A stretch of DNA of 64,000 nt from the NCBI RefSeq assembly GCF_000687715.1, contig NZ_JHXD01000008.1, positions 54,174 to 118,173 of the forward strand, read 5' to 3'. Below are positions 51,689 to 61,800 of the stretch, in pieces. The notes under the pieces were generated by a model. That model searched no databases. It saw only the letters and a list, made by a program, of their open reading frames with translations, and was not told the DNA's origin. Both the position numbers and the translations under genes were made by a program. Each line of letters starts with the position of its first letter. Positions within the stretch are counted from its first letter, which is position 1. The stretch comes from Xylanibacter ruminicola Ga6B6 (GTDB lineage Bacteria > Bacteroidota > Bacteroidia > Bacteroidales > Bacteroidaceae).

Positions 51689-53935
51689 ATGAAGAAATTT
51701 ATCATGTCAGCACTACTGATTGGCGCTACTGCAGCGGCACAGGCTCAAAGCACACCTGTGTATCTCGACGAAAGTAAACCCATCGAGCAGCGCATCGACG
51801 ACGCACTCAGTCGAATGACACTCGAGGAGAAGATTGCCGTGATTCACGCGCAGTCAAAGTTTTCAAGCCCTGGTGTAAAACGTCTGGGATTCCCCGACCT
51901 GTGGACCGACGACGGTCCTCACGGTGTGCGTCCCGATGTACTGTGGGACGAGTGGGAACAGGCCGGTCAGACCAACGACTCGTGCGTGGCCTTCCCTGCC
52001 CTCACCTGCCTGGCTGCAACTTGGAACCCACAGCTGGCCCGATTGTACGGCGAGAGTCTGGGCGAGGAGGCACTGTATCGCAACAAGAACGTGATGCTGG
52101 GCCCTGGCGTGAACATCTATCGCACCCCACTGGGTGGTCGTAATTTCGAGTATATGGGCGAAGACCCCTGGCTGGCCTCGCGTATGGTAGTGCCTTACGT
52201 GCAGGGCTTGCAGTCGAAGGGTGTGGCTGCGTGTGTCAAGCACTATGCCCTGAACAACGATGAGGAGTACCGCCATCAGGTAAACGTGATTGTGAGCGAC
52301 CGTGCGCTGCACGAGATCTATCTGCCTGCCTTCAAGGCTGCTGTGCAGGAGGGTGGCGCCTGGAGCATTATGGGTGCCTACAACCTGTACCAGAACCAGC
52401 ACAACTGTCACAACGCCACCATGCTGAACAAGATTCTGAAGAAGGACTGGGGCTTTGATGGTGTGGTGATTAGCGACTGGGGCGGCTGCCACGATACCGA
52501 GGAGGCTATCAAGAACGGCCTGGATCTGGAGTTTGGTTCGTGGACTGACGGCTTGACGATGGGTGCCACCAACGCTTACGATAACTACTACATGGCCCTG
52601 CCTTACAAGAAACTGATTAAGGAGGGCAAATATACCACCAAGGAGCTCGACGAGAAGGTTCGCCGCGTGCTGCGCCTGTTCTATCGCACCACGATGAACC
52701 GCCACAAGCCCTACGGATTCCTGTGCTCCGAGAGTCACTATGCCGCTGCGCTTAAGATTGCACAGGAGGGTATTGTGCTGCTGAAAAATGATAAAATTAA
52801 AGAATTAAAAAATGAACCCCTTTTGCCGCTCAACCTGCAGAAGATGAAGCGCATCCTCGTTGTAGGCGAGAATGCCATCAAGATGATGACCGTGGGCGGT
52901 GGTTCTTCGTCGCTCAAGGCCCAGAAGGAGATTCTGCCGCTGGATGGCATCAAGGCCCGCTTTGCTGATGCCGAGGTGGATTACGCCCGTGGCTACGTGG
53001 GCGATACCGTTCAGAGCTACAACGGCGTAACCGTAGGTCGCTCGCTGTACGAAACGCGCAGCCAGACCGAGTTGACTGCCGAGGCTGTTGAGAAGGCCAA
53101 GCAGGCCGATGCTGTGATTTTTATTGGCGGACTGAACAAGAGCGACCATCAGGATTGCGAGGGTCACGACCGCAAGAGTTACGACCTGCCTTACGCCCAG
53201 AACGAGGTGATCGAGGCCATCCTGAAGGTAAACCCACGCTTGGTATATGTAAACATCTCGGGTAACGGTGCTGCCCTACCCTGGATTAACAAGGTACCCG
53301 CTGTAGTGCAGGCCTGGTTTATCGGTTCCGAGGCTGGCGAGGCCATCGCCTCGGTACTGGCTGGCGACGTAAACCCATCGGGCAAGCTGCCATTCACCTG
53401 GTACGCATCGCTCGGTCAGTGCGGCGCTCATGCCACAGGCAGCTACCCCGGCAACTGGCGCGAGGATTATAAGATTATCGACGAGGAGTACAAAGAGGGC
53501 ATCTACGTGGGTTACCGTTATACCGACCGCAAGGGATTGAAGCCCCTCTTCGCATTCGGTCACGGCTTGAGCTACACCACCTTCAAGGTTGGTAAGGCTA
53601 CCGCCGATACCCAGGAGCTTACAGCCGAGGGAAAAATTTCCCTCGTCATACCCGTAACCAATACCGGCAAGGTGGCTGGTAGCGAAACGGTGCAGCTGTA
53701 CATTGCCGCCAAGCAGAGCAAGGTTGATCGCCCTGTCAAGGAGCTCAAGGCCTTCCAGAAGGTGTATCTGCAGCCAGGCGAAACCCGCAACGTAACACTT
53801 ACCATCGGTGCCGATGCCGTAAGCTATTACGACGAGACTGCCAACGGCTGGTGCGCCGAGCCAGGCACTTACGAGGCCCTGATTGGTACAGCCTCCGACA
53901 AGCTCCCAACCAAGTACACATTCAAACTGAAATAG
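51689..53935 (+). CDS. bglX: GH3 beta-glucosidase
   Basis: A 748-aa periplasmic family 3 beta-glucosidase that would release glucose from beta-glucan oligosaccharides. Signal peptide MKKFIMSALLIGATAAAQAQ; the nucleophile is D263 in GVVISDWGG. PGVNIYRTPLGGRNFEYMGEDP, the GEAIASVLAGDVNPSGKLPFTW region and a fibronectin III-like C terminus (SETVQLYIAAKQSKVDRPVKELKAF) complete the enzyme. An in-frame ATG at 51665 overlaps the GH5 stop (ATGA) and may be used for coupling; 51689 gives the cleaner signal peptide. Confidence 0.9.
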   Translation: MKKFIMSALLIGATAAAQAQSTPVYLDESKPIEQRIDDALSRMTLEEKIAVIHAQSKFSSPGVKRLGFPDLWTDDGPHGVRPDVLWDEWEQAGQTNDSCVAFPALTCLAATWNPQLARLYGESLGEEALYRNKNVMLGPGVNIYRTPLGGRNFEYMGEDPWLASRMVVPYVQGLQSKGVAACVKHYALNNDEEYRHQVNVIVSDRALHEIYLPAFKAAVQEGGAWSIMGAYNLYQNQHNCHNATMLNKILKKDWGFDGVVISDWGGCHDTEEAIKNGLDLEFGSWTDGLTMGATNAYDNYYMALPYKKLIKEGKYTTKELDEKVRRVLRLFYRTTMNRHKPYGFLCSESHYAAALKIAQEGIVLLKNDKIKELKNEPLLPLNLQKMKRILVVGENAIKMMTVGGGSSSLKAQKEILPLDGIKARFADAEVDYARGYVGDTVQSYNGVTVGRSLYETRSQTELTAEAVEKAKQADAVIFIGGLNKSDHQDCEGHDRKSYDLPYAQNEVIEAILKVNPRLVYVNISGNGAALPWINKVPAVVQAWFIGSEAGEAIASVLAGDVNPSGKLPFTWYASLGQCGAHATGSYPGNWREDYKIIDEEYKEGIYVGYRYTDRKGLKPLFAFGHGLSYTTFKVGKATADTQELTAEGKISLVIPVTNTGKVAGSETVQLYIAAKQSKVDRPVKELKAFQKVYLQPGETRNVTLTIGADAVSYYDETANGWCAEPGTYEALIGTASDKLPTKYTFKLK

Positions 53936-54034
53936 ATTCATGCGTTATTTTTAAATATTTAGGTACACATATAGTTGATATTAGTTAGTAATTAGTAGTT
54001 CCAAAATGATTGTTTTACCAGGATTAACACAAAA

Positions 54035-54060
54035 AGGAGCCGGCAGCAATGCTGGCTCCT
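54035..54060. terminator. Terminator after the utilisation locus
   Basis: An 11-bp stem (outer AGGAGCC/GGCTCCT, one G-T pair, inner GCA/TGC) closes a GCAA tetraloop. A-rich DNA precedes it and TTTGCTAATT follows. It lies 100 bp after the GH3 gene, convergent with glnN. The remaining 260-bp gap also holds a small palindrome AATCGCAATTTGCGATT and an inverted CAAACAA/TTGTTTG just past the glnN stop that may end glnN transcription. Confidence 0.75.
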
Positions 54061-54199
54061 TTGCTAATTAACTAACACAAAATTATCAAATAAAAGAGGG
54101 ATCCAATACTCTCACAGTATCAAATCCCCCACGCAAACTTCAATAAATCGCAATTTGCGATTTTCAAACAACCAAAAAAAGAATTGTTTGATTTATCGA

Positions 54200-56413
54200 T
54201 TATCGGATGAACAGCAGTTCTCTGTACTTAGGCAGTGGCCACAGAGCATCGTCGACAATCAGTTCGAGCTTATCGATCTGATAACGGATCTCATCGAGTT
54301 TGGGCTCTACCTTATCATGATAAGCGATAGCCTTCTCATGCTCGTCCTCGATCTTGTTGGCCAGCTTGCGAGCGTTAACCAACTCCTCAACACCCTTCTC
54401 GATGGCAGATGTGCGCTCGGCAATCTCCTCGATAATCTTCAGGTTACGGGCATTCAGTTTCTCGGCCTTGTCAACGGGGAATACAGCCACCATATTCTCT
54501 ACATTCTTCAGCAGCTGGCTCTGATAGCTGGTAGCCACAGGAATGATGTGGTTCATGCTCAGGTCGCCCAGTACGCGAGCCTCAATCTGAATCTTCTTGG
54601 TGTAGGTCTCCCACTTCACCTCGTTACGTGCCTCAAGCTCCTTCTTGGTCATTACACCCAGGCTCTCGAACATCTTAACGCTGGCGTCGTCGAGGTAACG
54701 CTCAAAGATCTTTGGACAGCTCTTCTCAACGTCCAGACCGCGCTTCTCGGCCTCGATCACCCACTCGTCTGAGTAGCCGTTGCCGTCGAAACGGATAGGC
54801 TTACAGGTCTTGATATCCTCGCGGAGCACGTCGATGATAGCGTGGAACTTAGCGCTGTGCTCAGTACCGGCCAGCTTCTTCTCGAACTCAGGAATGCGAG
54901 CATCAACACGCTTCTTAAAGTCAACCAGAGCCTCGGCTACGGCACTGTTCAGGGCAATCATGGCGCTGGCGCAGTTAGCCTCACTACCTACGGCACGGAA
55001 CTCAAAGCGGTTACCGGTAAAGGCGAATGGTGATGTACGGTTACGGTCGGTGTTATCGATGAGCAGCTCAGGAATCTCGGGGATATCCATCTTCATACCC
55101 TGCTTGCCAGCCATAGCGAGGAAGTCCTTATCGGCACTCTCGATGTGGTCGAGCAGCTCAGAAACCTGCTTACCGAGGAACGAAGATACGATAGCTGGGG
55201 GAGCCTCGTTAGCGCCCAGACGGTGAGCGTTGGTAGCACTCATGATGCTGGCCTTGAGCAGGCCGTTGTGCTTGTAAACACCCATCAGGGTCTCAACAAT
55301 AAAGGTAGCAAAGCGCAGGTTGGCCTCGGGAGTCTTGCCAGGAGCGTGCAGCAGAACGCCGTTGTCGGTGCTCAAGCTCCAGTTGTTGTGCTTACCCGAA
55401 CCGTTGATGCCAGCGAATGGTTTTTCGTGCAGCAGCACGCGGAAACCGTGCTTACGGGCAACACGCTTCATAACCGACATCAGCAGCATATTGTGGTCAA
55501 CAGCCAGGTTAGTTTCTTCAAAGATTGGTGCCAGCTCAAACTGGTTAGGTGCTACCTCGTTATGACGGGTCTTGCAAGGAACGCCGAGTTCCAGAGCCTG
55601 AATCTCAAGGTCGCGCATAAAGGCAGCCACACGCTCGGGGATTGAACCGAAGTAGTGGTCGTCCATCTGCTGGTTCTTAGCAGAGTCGTGTCCCATCAGG
55701 GTACGACCGGTAAGCAGCAGGTCGGGGCGCGCAGCATACAGTCCCTCATCTACCAGGAAGTACTCCTGTTCCCATCCGAGGTTTGAGGTTACTTTCTTAA
55801 CAGCGGGATCAAAGTAATGGCAAACATCAGTAGCAGCCACGTTGACTGCATGAAGAGCGCGCAGCAGAGGAGCCTTATAGTCAAGGGCCTCACCGCTATA
55901 ACTGATAAATACTGTGGGGATACAAAGCGTATCGTCTATAATAAATACTGGAGATGTGGGATCCCATGCAGAATAACCACGTGCCTCGAATGTAGAACGG
56001 ATGCCACCAGAGGGGAATGAAGAAGCATCAGGCTCCTGCTGAACGAGCAGCTTTCCGCTGAACTCTTCAACCATACCGCCCTTACCATCGTGCTCGATAA
56101 ACGAGTCGTGCTTCTCGGCAGTACCTTCGGTCAGGGGCTGGAACCAGTGAGTATAGTGAGTTACGCCATTCTCGGTAGCCCACTGCTTGATACCAGCAGC
56201 TACAGCGTCGGCAACAGTACGATCCAAACGTGCGCCATTATCAATTACGTCGACCATTTTCTCGTACACGTCCTTTGGCAGGTACTTGTACATTTTCTCA
56301 CGATTAAAGACCTTCTTGCCAAAATATTCGCAAGGTCTCTCACTTGGTGCTTTTACGTCGAGTGGCTTCTTCTTAAAAGCCTCGCCGACAACCTGAAATC
56401 TTAATGCTTCCAT
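54200..56413 (-). CDS. glnN: Type III glutamine synthetase
   Basis: ATP-dependent synthesis of glutamine from glutamate and ammonium. At 737 aa it is the large GSIII form typical of Bacteroides/Prevotella. Seen: an N-terminal RFQVVGEAFKKKP, the GSIII segment WDPTSPVFIIDD, CKTRHNEVAPNQFELAPIFEETN, the GSGKHNNWSLSTDNG ATP/substrate block and NRTSPFAFTGNRFEFRAVGS. It sits 196 bp downstream of dapF on the same strand but has its own promoter with two upstream 13-bp sites shared with gltB. Confidence 0.97.
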   Translation of the reverse strand: MEALRFQVVGEAFKKKPLDVKAPSERPCEYFGKKVFNREKMYKYLPKDVYEKMVDVIDNGARLDRTVADAVAAGIKQWATENGVTHYTHWFQPLTEGTAEKHDSFIEHDGKGGMVEEFSGKLLVQQEPDASSFPSGGIRSTFEARGYSAWDPTSPVFIIDDTLCIPTVFISYSGEALDYKAPLLRALHAVNVAATDVCHYFDPAVKKVTSNLGWEQEYFLVDEGLYAARPDLLLTGRTLMGHDSAKNQQMDDHYFGSIPERVAAFMRDLEIQALELGVPCKTRHNEVAPNQFELAPIFEETNLAVDHNMLLMSVMKRVARKHGFRVLLHEKPFAGINGSGKHNNWSLSTDNGVLLHAPGKTPEANLRFATFIVETLMGVYKHNGLLKASIMSATNAHRLGANEAPPAIVSSFLGKQVSELLDHIESADKDFLAMAGKQGMKMDIPEIPELLIDNTDRNRTSPFAFTGNRFEFRAVGSEANCASAMIALNSAVAEALVDFKKRVDARIPEFEKKLAGTEHSAKFHAIIDVLREDIKTCKPIRFDGNGYSDEWVIEAEKRGLDVEKSCPKIFERYLDDASVKMFESLGVMTKKELEARNEVKWETYTKKIQIEARVLGDLSMNHIIPVATSYQSQLLKNVENMVAVFPVDKAEKLNARNLKIIEEIAERTSAIEKGVEELVNARKLANKIEDEHEKAIAYHDKVEPKLDEIRYQIDKLELIVDDALWPLPKYRELLFIR

Positions 56414-56467
56414 AATTACTGTTTATGTTGTTATACAATTTGCTTACACTTTGCTATGATTTCGATG

Positions 56468-56582
56468 CAAAGGTACTACAAATTGAAAGTAAATTACCTA
56501 TTTTATCGACACTTTTTATCTTGTTTTTACTCCAAAATTACAAATTGTAAGTTCTGTGTATGTATTTTCTTACAGATTGTAA
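56468..56582 (-). promoter_or_regulatory. glnN promoter with two 13-bp regulator sites
   Basis: The -7 box TACCTTTG is at 56468-56475 (minus). Upstream are TTACAAATTGTAA (56538-56550) and TTACAGATTGTAA (56570-56582), centred at 56544 and 56576: 32 bp apart and about 72 and 104 bp from the -7 box centre. The same motif pair with the same geometry occurs at gltB. Typical of an activator, identity unknown. Confidence 0.7.
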
Positions 56583-56609
56583 TCAAAATGCAGGGTTTAG
56601 CTAATACCT

Positions 56610-57413
56610 TTATAAAGCTATTTCGCCATCACACACAAACTCGGCGGGACCAGTCATGTACACGTGATTGTCCTGCTCGCTCCACTCAATGGTAAGCGTA
56701 CCGCCATCCATCGCAATCTGCGATGTGCGACCGGCCTTACCTGTAAGTACGGCGGCCACAGCGGTGGCGCAGGCGCCAGTACCGCAAGCCTGGGTGATAC
56801 CACTGCCACGCTCCCACACACGGGTGCGGATGCTGCCGTCAGCCTCAACACGGGCAAACTCGATGTTGCAACGCTGGGGGAATGCGGGATGATATTCGAG
56901 TGCGGGGCCTGCTTCGCCTACCTGATTCACATCTTCGGTAAATATCACATAGTGGGGATTACCCATCGATACGAATGTGCCATGACCAGGGGTACGTGAT
57001 GTCAGGAACTGCGACTCGTTTTCGAGCACAGGCTCGCCCATATCCACGGTTACGCTCTCTACAATACCACCGGTTACGTGCAGACTGAGCACCTTTACAC
57101 CCGAGAGGGTAAGCAGGCGAATCTCGGTCTGGTCGGTCATACCGCGCTCGTAAAGGTACTTACCAATACAGCGACTGGCATTACCGCACATCATGGCCTC
57201 GCTACCGTCGGCATTAAAAATGCGCATGGTAAAATCAGCCTCGGGCACGGTCGACTTGCCGATGAGCACCAGTCCGTCGGAACCGACGCCCTTGTGGCGG
57301 TGGCTCCACTTGATGGAGGCCGCCTCAGGGTCGGGGATATTGTACTGCGTGGTGTCAACGTAGATGTAGTCGTTACCACAGCCGTGCATCTTGGTGAAAT
57401 GTATCTTGCTCAT
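56610..57413 (-). CDS. dapF: Diaminopimelate epimerase
   Basis: Converts LL- to meso-diaminopimelate for lysine and peptidoglycan. The 267-aa protein has [13 protein letters not shown], the first catalytic cysteine in [10 protein letters not shown] and the second in [14 protein letters not shown]. The start at 57413 was chosen as the first Met giving the normal N terminus; it lies 8 bp after the gltD stop, so dapF is probably the third gene of a gltB-gltD-dapF transcript. Confidence 0.95.
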   Translation of the reverse strand: MSKIHFTKMHGCGNDYIYVDTTQYNIPDPEAASIKWSHRHKGVGSDGLVLIGKSTVPEADFTMRIFNADGSEAMMCGNASRCIGKYLYERGMTDQTEIRLLTLSGVKVLSLHVTGGIVESVTVDMGEPVLENESQFLTSRTPGHGTFVSMGNPHYVIFTEDVNQVGEAGPALEYHPAFPQRCNIEFARVEADGSIRTRVWERGSGITQACGTGACATAVAAVLTGKAGRTSQIAMDGGTLTIEWSEQDNHVYMTGPAEFVCDGEIAL

Positions 57414-57421
57414 GCTAATTA

Positions 57422-58801
57422 TTACATTTTTCCATTTAGGAATGCGTTCACCTTCTGGGCTGTCTGGCGGCCGCTGGCCATAGCGCGCACTACAAGAGAG
57501 GCGCCATTGGCCGCATCGCCACAAACAAACACATTATTACCATAAGCGGGATGCTCTGGCTTCAAGAATCCCATGGCCAACAATACCAGTTCAGCTTTTA
57601 TAATCTCGGGCTTGCCCTTCTCAACCATGATGGGGCGACCGCCTTCGGGATTTGGTTTCCAATCTATCTCCTGTACCTTTACGCCAGTCAGCTTACCGTC
57701 CTTACCCAGAAACTCCAGGGTGTTGATGTTCCAACGGCGGGTGCATCCCTCCTCATGACTCGAGGTCGTCTTGAGGGTGCGAGGCCACTCTGGCCAGGGG
57801 TTCTGTGGGTCTTCGGGACCTTCAACGGGCTTAGGCATAATCTCAATCTGGGTAACGCTCTTACAACCCTGACGATGGGCTGTACCAATGCAGTCGCTAC
57901 CTGTATCACCACCACCTATTACCAGCACGTCCTTGCCTTTGGCTGTTACGCGCTCGTCCTTACTGAACTCCATGCCTGCCAGCACGCGGTTCTGCTGCGA
58001 CAGCATGTCGAGAGCAAAGTGTACGCCCTTGAGTTCGCGGCCAGGGGCCTTCAGATCTCTAGCAGTAGGGGTGCCGGTAGATATTACTACAGCATCAAAT
58101 GGCTTATCTAGCCCGGCTAGAGCCTCTAGCCCAGCCAGATTTTCCAAGTTAACGGCTGCGCCGTACTTGAACTCGATGCCTTCGGCCTCGAGCAGGGCAA
58201 TACGACGGTCGATAACGGCCTTGTTCAGTTTAAAGTTAGGGATACCGTAGCGCAGCAATCCGCCTGCAGCTTCGTTTTTCTCAAACACGGTAACGGTATA
58301 TCCCATGTGGTTCAGGTCGTTGGCGGCAGCCAGTCCGGCAGGACCGGCACCAATCACAGCCACCTTCTTGCCGTTGCGAGCGATATCGGTCTTAGGCACG
58401 ATAAAGCCCTCCTGGTACGCCATCTCGGTGATGGCGCACTCATCCTCGCGGTTGGTGGTTGGCTCGTGGTTAAAGCGGTTCAGCACACAAGCCTTCTCGC
58501 ACAGCGCAGGACAGATACGACCTGTGAACTCGGGGAAGGGGTTGGTGGTATTCAGCAACTGGTAGGCCAACTCAAAGTCGCCTTTGTACAGGGCGTCGTT
58601 CCACTCGGGTGCCTTGTTACCCAGCGGACAGGCCCAGTGGCAGAAGGGCACGCCGCAATCCATACAGCGGCTGGCCTGCAGTTTGCGTTCGCGAGTGCTG
58701 AGCGTCTGCTCTACCTCGCCAAAATCGTGGATTCTATCGTGAATCGGACGGTAACCCGCCTCCTGGCGGTGTATCTCTAAAAATGCTTTTGGATTTCCCA
58801 T
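57422..58801 (-). CDS. gltD: Glutamate synthase small subunit
   Basis: A 459-aa flavoprotein that passes electrons from NAD(P)H to GltB. N-terminal iron-sulfur cysteines are in [17 protein letters not shown] and the [12 protein letters not shown] segment. Two nucleotide-binding motifs follow: [17 protein letters not shown] (FAD) and [13 protein letters not shown] (NADPH). A stretch [15 protein letters not shown] at the end of the first FAD domain coincides with a CTAG ladder and looks like a local 3-residue repeat expansion. Confidence 0.95.
   Translation of the reverse strand: MGNPKAFLEIHRQEAGYRPIHDRIHDFGEVEQTLSTRERKLQASRCMDCGVPFCHWACPLGNKAPEWNDALYKGDFELAYQLLNTTNPFPEFTGRICPALCEKACVLNRFNHEPTTNREDECAITEMAYQEGFIVPKTDIARNGKKVAVIGAGPAGLAAANDLNHMGYTVTVFEKNEAAGGLLRYGIPNFKLNKAVIDRRIALLEAEGIEFKYGAAVNLENLAGLEALAGLDKPFDAVVISTGTPTARDLKAPGRELKGVHFALDMLSQQNRVLAGMEFSKDERVTAKGKDVLVIGGGDTGSDCIGTAHRQGCKSVTQIEIMPKPVEGPEDPQNPWPEWPRTLKTTSSHEEGCTRRWNINTLEFLGKDGKLTGVKVQEIDWKPNPEGGRPIMVEKGKPEIIKAELVLLAMGFLKPEHPAYGNNVFVCGDAANGASLVVRAMASGRQTAQKVNAFLNGKM
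58108..58138. repeat. CTAG ladder inside gltD
   Basis: CTAG at 58108, 58117 and 58126, then degenerate CCAG at 58135, all at 9-bp steps. On the gltD strand CTA is in frame as leucine and produces [12 protein letters not shown]. Confidence 0.7.
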
Positions 58802-58806
58802 TTTTT

Positions 58807-58841
58807 CATTAAAGATTAAACATTAAACATTAATGATTAAT
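58807..58841. repeat. Five 7-bp repeats between gltB and gltD
   Basis: CATTAAA, GATTAAA, CATTAAA, CATTAAT and GATTAAT follow without gaps across the intergenic spacer and into the gltB stop codon. Confidence 0.65.
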
Positions 58842-61800
58842 AGTCGCGCTGGATGTCGGCAATCTTCTCGTGCAGGCGCGCCATCTTCTCTTCTTCGAGC
58901 ACGCGTTTGTACTCGATAGGTACAACCTGGATAAAGTCCTCGATGTAGCGGTGCCAGTCGTCGAGCATACGTCCTGCCAGGGCCGAGCCCGTGTGCAGAT
59001 AATGCTCGCGAATCAGCTCAAGCAGTTCCTTGCGGCTTACGCTGTCCTCAACCAGCGAGAGTTCAACCATATCCATGTTGCAGAAGTAGTCGAATGTGTG
59101 ATCGGGGTCGTAAACATAGGCCACACCACCACTCATACCGGCGGCAAAGTTTCGGCCTGTCTTACCCAGCACTACCACACGTCCGCCAGTCATGTACTCG
59201 CAGCAGTGGTCGCCAGCACCTTCAATCACAGCGATGGCACCCGAGTTACGCACTCCGAAGCGCTCGCCTACCTTACCATTTATATAGAGTTCGCCCGATG
59301 TAGCACCGTAAAGTCCGGTGTTACCTGCGATAATATTTTCTTCAGCCTTGAAGTCGTCGCTCCTGCGGGCAGGAGGCAGAATAGAGATACGACCGCCTGA
59401 AAGACCCTTACCGAAGTAGTCGTTGGTCTCACCCTCGAGGCGCAAATCCAGTCCCTTCACGGCAAAGGCACCGAAACTCTGACCAGCCGAGCCCTTGAAC
59501 TTAATCTTGATAGTTCCGTCGGGCAGTCCTTCCTCGCCGTACTTCTTGGCAATCACACCACTCAGCATGGTACCCACGGCGCGGTCGGTATTCTTGATGG
59601 CATAGTCGAGTGTTACCTCTTCCTGGTTCTCGATGGCCTTCTGTGCAGCCTTAATCATCTCCTCGTCCTTCACGCCGGTAACCTTGGTGTAAGCACCGCG
59701 ATCCCAGTACAGAGCCTTGTCGGTTGCAGGCTTGTGCAGCAAGCGTGCAAAGTCGATGGTCTTCTGCTTGTCGGTAGCGTTCTCGGTGTTCACCTCGATT
59801 AACTCGGTGTGTCCGATAATCTCTTTCAGACTCTTCACGCCGATTTCGCTCAGGTATTCGCGAACCTGCTCGGCCAGGAAGGTAAAGAAGTTAACCACGT
59901 ACTCGGCTCTACCCTCAAAGTGCTTGCGCAGCTCGGGGTTCTGGGTAGCCACACCCATGGGGCAGGTATTGGTGTTACACTTACGCATCATTACGCAGCC
60001 CAGTACAATCAGGGGCAGTGTTCCGAACGAGAACTCGTCGGCACCAAGCATCGCCATGATAATCACGTCCTTGGCAGTCTTCAGCTGTCCGTCGGTCTGC
60101 AGGCGCACCTGGTTACGCAGGCCGTTCATCACCAGTGTCTGCTGGGTCTCGGCCAGTCCGATCTCAGGACTGATACCTGCAAATCGCATACTTGATGCAG
60201 GGCTGGCACCAGTACCACCCTCGGCACCCGAAATCACAATCAGGTCGGCCTTGGCCTTAGCCACACCAGCGGCAATGGTACCTACACCGCTCTCGGCCAC
60301 CAGCTTTACGCTTACGGCAGCTGTGGGGTTGATATTCTTCAGGTCGAAGATAAGCTGTGCCAGGTCCTCGATACTGTAGATATCGTGATGAGGTGGAGGC
60401 GAGATGAGCGAGATACCGGGGATGGCGTTACGCGTCTTGGCGATAATCTCGTTAACCTTAAAGCCAGGCAGCTGTCCGCCCTCACCAGGTTTTGCTCCTT
60501 GTGCCACCTTAATCTGTATCTCCTCGGCATTCACCAGGTACTCGGCGGTTACACCGAAACGTCCACTGGCAATCTGCTTGGTCTTCGAGCTCAGGCTTAC
60601 ACCGTCAACCTCCGAGTGGTAGCGGGCGTTGTCCTCACCACCCTCACCGGTGTTACTGCGGGCGCCCAGCTTGTTCATGGCCAGTGCCAGTGCCTCGTGG
60701 GCCTCGATGCTCAGGGCACCGAAACTCATGGCACCTGTAACAAAATGCTTCACAATGCTCTCAACGCTTTCAACCTCGTCGATTGGGGTTGGCTTTGCAG
60801 CCTTCTTGAATCCGAAGAAGTCGCGGATAAAGATGGGGCTCTCTTTCTCGTCAACCAGCTTCGACCACTGCTTGAACTTTTCGTAGTTACCCTGACGGGT
60901 AGCCAACTGCAGCTTGGCAATCGTCTCGGGGTTCCAGGCATGCTTGATACCATCCTTGCGCCAAGCAAACTGGCCCTGGTTCTGCAGCAGTGTCTGCTCC
61001 TTGGCAGTCTCGTGAAGCGCAATAGCATCGCGGGCAATCTCCTTCAGGCCCACACCACCAATGGTGCTCACCTCGGTACCGAAGTAGCGGCGCAGCAGAT
61101 CCTCGCTCAGTCCGATGCTCTCAAAGATCTTGGCACCGCGGTAGCTGCGGATGGTGCTGATACCCATCTTACTCATAATCTTCTTCAGACCCTTGTCCAC
61201 GGCCTTGATGTAGTTCTTCTCGGCAGTGGCGTACTCCTCCTGAATCTTGTGATGCTTCACCAGATCGTCGAGCACGGCAAACGTCATGTATGGGCACAGG
61301 GCGCTGGCTCCGTAACCCAGCAGCAGGGCTGCATGCATTACCTCGCGAATCTCACCGCTCTCAACAATCAGGGCTGTCTGCACACGCTTACCTACGCTAA
61401 TCAGGTAGTGGTGAACAGCACTAACGGCCAGCAGCGATGGGATGGCGGCATGGGTATCGTCCAGGTCGCGGTCGCTCAGGATAATGTAGTTAACACCCTC
61501 GTCTACACTGGCTTCGGCCTGGTGGCACAGATCGTCCAGAGCCTGGCGCAAGCCTTCCTCACCCTTTGCCATCTCGAAAACGATAGGCAGCTTCTTGGTG
61601 TTGAAGCCCTTGTAGCGGATGTTACAAAGTATATCAAGTTGTGTGTTGGTTAAAACTGGCTGCGGCAAACGTACCATCTTACAGTTCGATGCATCGGGGG
61701 TAAGAATGTTGGTACCCACGGCACCTATGTATTCGGTAAGACTCATTACAAGTTCCTCGCGGATAGGGTCGATGGCAGGGTTGGTAACCTGTGCGAACTG

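Noticed and set aside
51665..51689. Start of the GH3 gene at 51665
   Set aside because: It would place eight polar residues before the signal peptide; kept only as a possible coupling start.
60385..61653. 422-codon plus-strand frame
   Set aside because: It is fully antisense to gltB, whose domains and motifs are complete; a composition shadow.
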